Below are positions 58,709-64,000 of a DNA stretch of 64,000 bases, in pieces; positions within the stretch are counted from its first letter, which is position 1; each line of letters begins with the position of its first letter. Source of the DNA: Chalara sp. BL73. Lineage: Eukaryota; Ascomycota; Leotiomycetes; Helotiales. The notes below the pieces were generated by a model. It was not told the origin of the DNA. It saw only the letters and a list, made by a program, of their open reading frames with translations, and ran no database searches. A program made the position numbers and the translations under genes. The DNA is taken from NCBI GenBank assembly GCA_918026815.1, contig CAKJVC010000055.1, positions 124,001 to 188,000 of the forward strand, in the 5' to 3' direction.

Positions 58709-60223
58709 AGGTTGTTAGGAAGAGTTAGATAAGAGAAAAATCTTACGGTTTCATAGAAGAAATTAGTAATTATCTCTGACACAAGATAAGCTTGTTTTAT
58801 TGAATCAGTGGTTATTTCAAGATGGCCTGTTGTGAATTGGAAGTCCTGTTATTCCATCCAGCTTCCTAATTGACCTGCACGATAATATCCAATAGTAGAA
58901 GTGTTAGGAGGTGGCCAATAATTTTTCTGGGTACTACATAGCAAATCCGCCTCATCTGAACGGGTAGAAAATGCAGATGTGGATAACGGCTGTAATAACG
59001 GTCTTGCCGCATATGAAGATGCTTGCTCCTGCAGGCGAGCCATTTGTGGATAGCTGGCGGCTTCATATGTCGAGACAGTGTGGTGAACAGGGCACTAGAT
59101 GCTGGCGGTGTGTATATATTGCTTATATTACACTAGTTTCACCAAAATTGCTGGCTGTAAGGTCTCTCGAGAAGGCCAATTTTGATGATGTCAGTGTGTT
59201 TTCGGCATTTTGATTTGACAAACAGAAGACGTGTAGTAACATTTGAAACATTCATACAAACCAACTTGCCTTAATATTTCCTAGTGCAATACATTGTACA
59301 AAGGAGCCTTGTTGTATAAGCTTTTGGAGTTGGACCCATTTATGATGCTTCTATCCGCTATTAAGGCTGATTTTGTCAATCAGCTAACTCAAAGCGATCT
59401 TTCCTCAAGCATATACCGAATTTGGTTGATTCCTCAAGCTGTAGCTAGACATTTGGAGGTAGGCATTCCAATAAAGAGAGTGAATTTCTGAGCCCGTAGC
59501 CCCCCGGCCCCAAATTCTTGATTGAAATGGGAGGTGACAAGGCGAACTCAACTATTCCAATCACGTGATATAACAGGCCCTTGTAGTTTGCCCCTAGCTC
59601 TTTTCCTGTACTGTATGGACTTGTATCCAGATGCTTTCTATTCACAAGAAGCTTGAAACATGAAAAATGCAATAGCAAACTAATCAACAAGCGTAAAATA
59701 ACTAACTTCACTCAGGAGGTCTCGTTAAGAGCAGCACCGTGACGAAGGCTTTATAGCGGGAAAATTCGGCATGGAGGTGATATATCGGAAATCTCTCGAT
59801 AGAAATCCAATTTTATTTCCCATCTGAAACTGGACTGGAGGATATATCCAAATGGACAAATGACGTCACAAACACCTTTGCCACCGAGGAAGAGGCCATA
59901 CGCACAAGACAGGAGATTGTTGCGCATTGAATTGATACTTTGATACATATATTCTATGTCTTTTTGTGCGCGCACAAAACATTACACGATCGAATGCCTT
60001 CCATCTATGGAGTCGCCAGTGAAGCTGTATATACGTGTAAAAACTATCTAGAAATCTCTGTGCCGAGAAACCGAACAACCCCCACTCCAGATCAGCTCCC
60101 AGCCAACCGCCACTGACCGCCGACAGCAAACTCGCCAATAACACCGATAATCGCTCAAAAGCCATCTTCCCCACTTTCTGTACTTCCATAAATACCTATT
60201 GCGCCTCATGATGAGTTTTTTCT
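58709..60223. other. Intergenic, nothing seen
   Basis: About 1.5 kb of noncoding sequence. Short ORFs on both strands overlap and show no features. Confidence 0.4.
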
Positions 60224-61720
60224 ATGCATCTAAAGCTAGACAGCATGGCCTCGCTTGTGAAGCATATCAAATGGCTATACACAGAGTTTGGCATCGCGTC
60301 CGTATATGAGACGGGCAGCGATGCCTGGCTTCTTATTCTATCAAGATGCGTGAGGATGTTTGCCTATGGGGCGAACTCTTTGATCATCGCGCTATTCTTC
60401 TCGGCGCTGGAGTTCTCCGACTTTTATATCGGGCTGTTCATGACGCTCACGCTGGCCGGCGATGTTTTACTCTCGGTGCTTTTGACGCTCGTAGCGGATA
60501 AGGTCGGGCGGCGAAAAATCCTTATCTTGGGCTCTTTGATGATGATTGTCTCTGGAGCTGTTTTTGCTCTTTTCGAGAACTACTGGGCGTTGCTCTTCGC
60601 CGCTGTCATCGGCATTATTAGTGCCACAGGCAGTGACTTCGGGCCATTCAGAGCGATAGAAGAGAGCACGCTATCGCATCTCACAACACCGAAGACGAGA
60701 TCTGATGTCCTGTCGTGGTATATTACCACAGCCAGCATTGGCTCAGCTCTCGGAACAGAATTCTCGGGTCGAGCGGTTGAGTTCTTCAAGGCGAAGGAGG
60801 GTTGGACGATCGTGGATGCTTACCATAAGATCTTTTTGGCCTATGTTATTGGTGGAATATTGAATATGACTTTTACTCTTCTACTGAGTAAGGAATGCGA
60901 GGCTGAAGATAAAGAACCTGAGACTGTCGAGACGGAGGCGAGCGAAATGATGCTGGATGAACGTGGTGCTCCCAATAACCAGGGAGAGGACGATGAAGGA
61001 TTCAGTCCCGTTCCGATCCAGGAGCCAGAGAAACCTAAGAAACAAAGTCGATTTGCTCAAATTTCTGCCGAGACAAGATGGATTATGTATAAGCTTTGGT
61101 TTCTGTTAATCATCGACTCGCTGGCCGACGGTATGGTAGGTTACTCCCTGACGACGTATTATATCGACCAGAAATTCCATATTGCCAAGTCAACGCTTGG
61201 AGACATAATCTCCTCCAGTTACATTTTGTCATCCTTCTCCACCATCTTTGCCGCTCCTTTGGCCAAGCGGTTAGGATTGATAAATACAATGGTCTTCACG
61301 CACCTGCCATCTAGCGCAGCAGTCCTCCTCTTCCCGACACCAAACAACCTTGTGCTCACCGTGATTCTCTTCTTCATCCGCACGGGGTTGAACAACATGG
61401 ACCAAGCGCCACGCTCCGCCTTCATCGCCGCAGTTGTGAAATCAGAGGAACGAACCGCGGTTATGGGTATCACAAGTATGGTGCGCACGCTCGCTGCGAC
61501 GGCAGGTCCGAGCGTGACGGGGATTTTGGCGGGCAACAACCATTTTTGGATCGCGTTTGTGGCGGCAGGTAGTCTTAGGATCTGTTATGATTTGGGACTT
61601 TGGGCTATGTTTGTTAATATGAGGTTGTATCAGCATGAGGAGAAGGCGGAGGAGACGAAAGGCGTAAGGACTGAAGAAAGGAGGAGGGAGAGCGATGAGG
61701 AAGAGTTACAGGAGCTGTAG
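60224..61720 (+). CDS. Major facilitator superfamily transporter
   Basis: A single exon of 498 codons; the likely start is ATG 60224 or the ATG eight codons on. Twelve hydrophobic segments are visible, six before and six after an acidic cytosolic loop (residues about 225-285, ECEAEDKEPETVETEASEMM...). The MFS motif A is ADKVGRRKIL in loop 2-3. SATGSDFGPFRAIEESTLSH and RTGLNNMDQAPRSAFIAAVV are conserved in a fungal MFS subfamily related to yeast YCR023C. TAVMGITSMVRTLAATAGPSVTGILAG is also typical. The substrate is unknown; vacuolar or plasma membrane location is not decidable. The C-terminal tail is acidic. No truncation. Confidence 0.9.
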   Translation: MHLKLDSMASLVKHIKWLYTEFGIASVYETGSDAWLLILSRCVRMFAYGANSLIIALFFSALEFSDFYIGLFMTLTLAGDVLLSVLLTLVADKVGRRKILILGSLMMIVSGAVFALFENYWALLFAAVIGIISATGSDFGPFRAIEESTLSHLTTPKTRSDVLSWYITTASIGSALGTEFSGRAVEFFKAKEGWTIVDAYHKIFLAYVIGGILNMTFTLLLSKECEAEDKEPETVETEASEMMLDERGAPNNQGEDDEGFSPVPIQEPEKPKKQSRFAQISAETRWIMYKLWFLLIIDSLADGMVGYSLTTYYIDQKFHIAKSTLGDIISSSYILSSFSTIFAAPLAKRLGLINTMVFTHLPSSAAVLLFPTPNNLVLTVILFFIRTGLNNMDQAPRSAFIAAVVKSEERTAVMGITSMVRTLAATAGPSVTGILAGNNHFWIAFVAAGSLRICYDLGLWAMFVNMRLYQHEEKAEETKGVRTEERRRESDEEELQEL

Positions 61721-62068
61721 GCTACGCGTATAGAATTGAGATAAGAAGTTTCACTATTGAGGAAACATCATTTTTTTGCTATTTCAAACAGACTATGTTC
61801 TCATTAAGAACTCCTAGGGCACCGCAAACACTTTAGTGTGAATTTTGAGGGTACAAGTCAGCTCTCTTGTTGTTATGTAGACCCATATTCATAGGGAAGA
61901 TGGATGGAAGGTCACAGAATTTTAGGAGTTCGCATAAAGGCACTCTTTGCATAACAACGGTACGGTTTCACAGCTTCAAGAGCTGTATCCGCTGCATGTA
62001 TAATGTTACACTGTATCTCCGCCATGTCACTTCCTATAACACATACCACATAGCCCTACTACAAAACC
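61721..62068. other. Convergent intergenic region
   Basis: About 350 bp with the 3' ends of two convergent genes. Nothing else is seen. Confidence 0.4.
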
Positions 62069-63391
62069 TCACAACTCGACCCGCTTCTCGACCCCCAGCT
62101 TCATAAGAACCTCGAGCATGAACTTTCTATCCCCGTCATATACAGACCCAATCCAAGCCGTGTTCTTGACATTATTGAAGTAAAAGAAAGGTGAGCCAGG
62201 TGGCGCATCTTTTGCCTTACCACCGTGCAGCTCGATGTAATCTAGGTTCAGCTCGTAGATGATTTTGTCCCAGCGCTCGGCTGACATCTCCATATCATAG
62301 CCCTTGAAGTCTTCCAGTGATTTGTTGATGCGGTCGACTTCAGTGATGACTGTGTAGCGAGGTTAGTGTTTGTGGTGTGAGGAAAGGAAAGGCGATAGAG
62401 GTTTTTTTTGGGGGGGGGGGGGGGGGGGGCCGCAAGGGGGCAGAACTTGCATTCCCACTTATCAGCATAGCTCTCGTAGTCATCAGGTGTTATAAGGTTG
62501 TTGGAGAACATCCCCACAAAGACGTCAGAAGCCGGGCCATGCCATATACCGGAGTATTTCTTGAAAAGCTCTTGAGTTGATGTGTCCATCGTCAGCTTGA
62601 GAGTTGGAGAGAATTTTGATGTCTTAAATCCATCAGTTTGTGGAAAAATTCCAAGCCCAGAGTTGCCACTATTAGAGGGTTACTTACATGGTTGGTAGCA
62701 CCGTTTGCTTTGCAAGCACGACGTCCTTTGCTATTAACTATGTTTAGATTGTTGTTACTGAGGGTCGATGGATCAAAGTGAATGAACCTGTCGCCGTCGT
62801 CCTCTGAAGTCAGCTCAGAAAGAACCCCTTTGGCGTCTACCTCAGCGATTATCTTTGGGCGCCGTATGTCATGTCTCTTCCTTTTGTGTTCATGCGGTGG
62901 CATCATGTCGTTCTTTGCATTAGCCTTGTCATGCTCATCTTCATTGAAGTCCTCATAGGCAATACCTTTCATTGCAGTGGTAACCCAGTTCGCAAATACG
63001 CCCCGGTTATAGATATATTTTCCTCGCAAGAGCTTGGCTGTCTTGAATGGTTTGTTTGATATGCCCGGCAGCGATTTCAGATCAGCGTTATACTTGGCGA
63101 ATATCTGGTCCCATTCCCCCTGTTTGTAGTCTACATTTAACGGAATACCCAGGCTAGTCACCACGCTTTCCACGTTTGTGCAATCTATTCCTCTGTTAGT
63201 TTGTGTTCCTAGTGATTGATATAATGAGGAGACTTACGACGCCAGCCTCTTTCACACATGGCCTTCCCCTCCTCACTCAGAGATGCGAATATTGGATCAT
63301 CAGAGGTGGGCCAATTCCCAACACCCCATGGAGAGCATGCTTCCAGTTCGTCGACGACATTTTGTTTAACTTTGTTTGTCTTCTTCCACAT
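62069..63391 (-). CDS. Uncharacterised protein gene with a GC-AG intron
   Basis: Exons are 63391-63238, 63184-62688, 62622-62451 and 62349-62069, giving 367 residues. Blocks include DELEACSPWGVGNWPTSDDP, AKLLRGKYIYNRGVFANWV, YSGIWHGPASDVFVGMFSNN and GSPFFYFNNVKNTAWIGSVY. I do not recognise a family; there is no signal peptide from this start. The frame extends upstream to 63529 and would add a hydrophobic stretch (LIFITNLGLIFSPFNIIIII), so a membrane-anchored form is possible. The third intron works only with the GCAAGT donor at 62450 and the CTAAC...ACACAG acceptor. All GT donors nearby are in the wrong phase. That intron contains a run of 20 G. The third exon could also start later at LTMDTSTQ. 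Function unknown. Confidence 0.6.
62410..62429. repeat. G20 homopolymer inside an intron
   Basis: Twenty consecutive G on the plus strand (C20 in the transcript), just downstream of the GC donor of the third intron. Its length is likely variable and error-prone. Confidence 0.9.
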
Positions 63392-64000
63392 AATGGCGGT
63401 TCTTGCAAGGGATTCGATTATAATTATTATGTTGAATGGAGAGAAAATCAGGCCTAGGTTGGTGATAAATATGAGAGGAGGCGGTCGAACAGGCTGGATC
63501 TCGCTAAAACTTCCTGATTTGGATAGCATGATAAGTGAATTATTATTCTTCCTGCTCCTAATCCCCTTATCGCACTATCGATTATGGTAGAACTGATCTC
63601 GTGCATTGATGGCTCTTGTCAGAGGGCTTGATCACAAAATAAAGCACTGATAATGATGCCTACATGATGCCTACATTACAGAAGCATTAAATATATCTCT
63701 AAGGTTAGTTTTAGATGTGTGCCAAAAGGTTTTGGATTTATCTATCAACGTGTAAGTGTCTTGAAATTCTAATTCACTATACCCTAGAGACTACTCTTTG
63801 TCTGCCTGGGTTGTTCACTGGTTGGTTCAAGAACAAATAAGTCATTAGATCTACAATGCAATACAGCAGCCTAGGGTTCGGCTAGTTCTTTAAACTTGTC
63901 GAGAATTCCTATCCAAATGGCATAACTATAATATCAAGGCCCTAGTGCGCCTGATTTCCTAGGCGCTCAGGCAGAAACATCCCCAGACTTGTAACAAAAC
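63392..64000. other. Right-edge noncoding region
   Basis: About 600 bp upstream of the last gene. AT-rich with TATAATTATTATG-like stretches; nothing else is supported. Confidence 0.4.

Noticed and set aside
62377..62580. Plus-strand ORF with a poly-glycine run
   Set aside because: Produced by the G20 tract; it lies opposite exons and an intron of the minus-strand gene.

Overview
This 64 kb window is nuclear DNA of a filamentous ascomycete (Pezizomycotina). The evidence is genes broken by introns of about 48-60 nt with GTRNGT donors and CTAAC/CTGAC branch sites, a HET-domain incompatibility gene, F-box/LRR genes, an RTA1 membrane protein, a fungal Zn2Cys6 regulator, a PDR-type ABC transporter, a tRNA-Lys, and a transposon relic whose tryptophan codons have become stops by G-to-A change, as RIP (repeat-induced point mutation) does. 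Protein style suggests Leotiomycetes, but that is only an impression. All exon junctions were read by eye; in every multi-exon model with defined exons the lengths sum to a multiple of three.

Layout. 1-4.1 kb: the 3' part of a von Willebrand A gene with a duplicated repeat exon, then an F-box protein. 4.4-16.6 kb: an accessory block of secreted or membrane-anchored proteins. Two have a single membrane span and Cys-rich ectodomains that share one module (4400-6238 and 13010-14954). Between them are a secreted HExxH metalloprotease (7502-8722), a secreted Kex2-type processed protein of unknown function (9036-10089) and an ankyrin protein. Orphan exon-like pieces and a decayed PHO-4 phosphate permease fragment lie around them. 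17.4-22.4 kb: a glutathione transferase of the glutathionyl-hydroquinone reductase type, a HET protein, and an AT-rich stretch with a RIP-mutated Tc1/mariner relic. 22.5-48.4 kb: mostly conserved housekeeping genes: a small conserved protein, a SET protein, tRNA-Lys, a DUF3237 protein, quinolinate phosphoribosyltransferase, rhamnogalacturonan lyase, a decayed gene, PEX11, an Fpg DNA glycosylase, a PDR ABC transporter, an F-box protein, and a divergent pair of J-domain genes whose shared promoter holds three tandem repeats. 49-64 kb: a gene with one in-frame stop, a truncated APH-type kinase, a Zn2Cys6 factor, an RTA1-like protein, a multi-intron membrane protein with a probable 3-nt exon, an MFS transporter and an uncharacterised gene with a GC-AG intron containing a G20 tract.

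The genes do not form one pathway. The best candidate for an undescribed system is the 4.4-15 kb block, where shared Cys modules, signal peptides, a protease and a propeptide-processed protein sit together. Its function cannot be read from the sequence.
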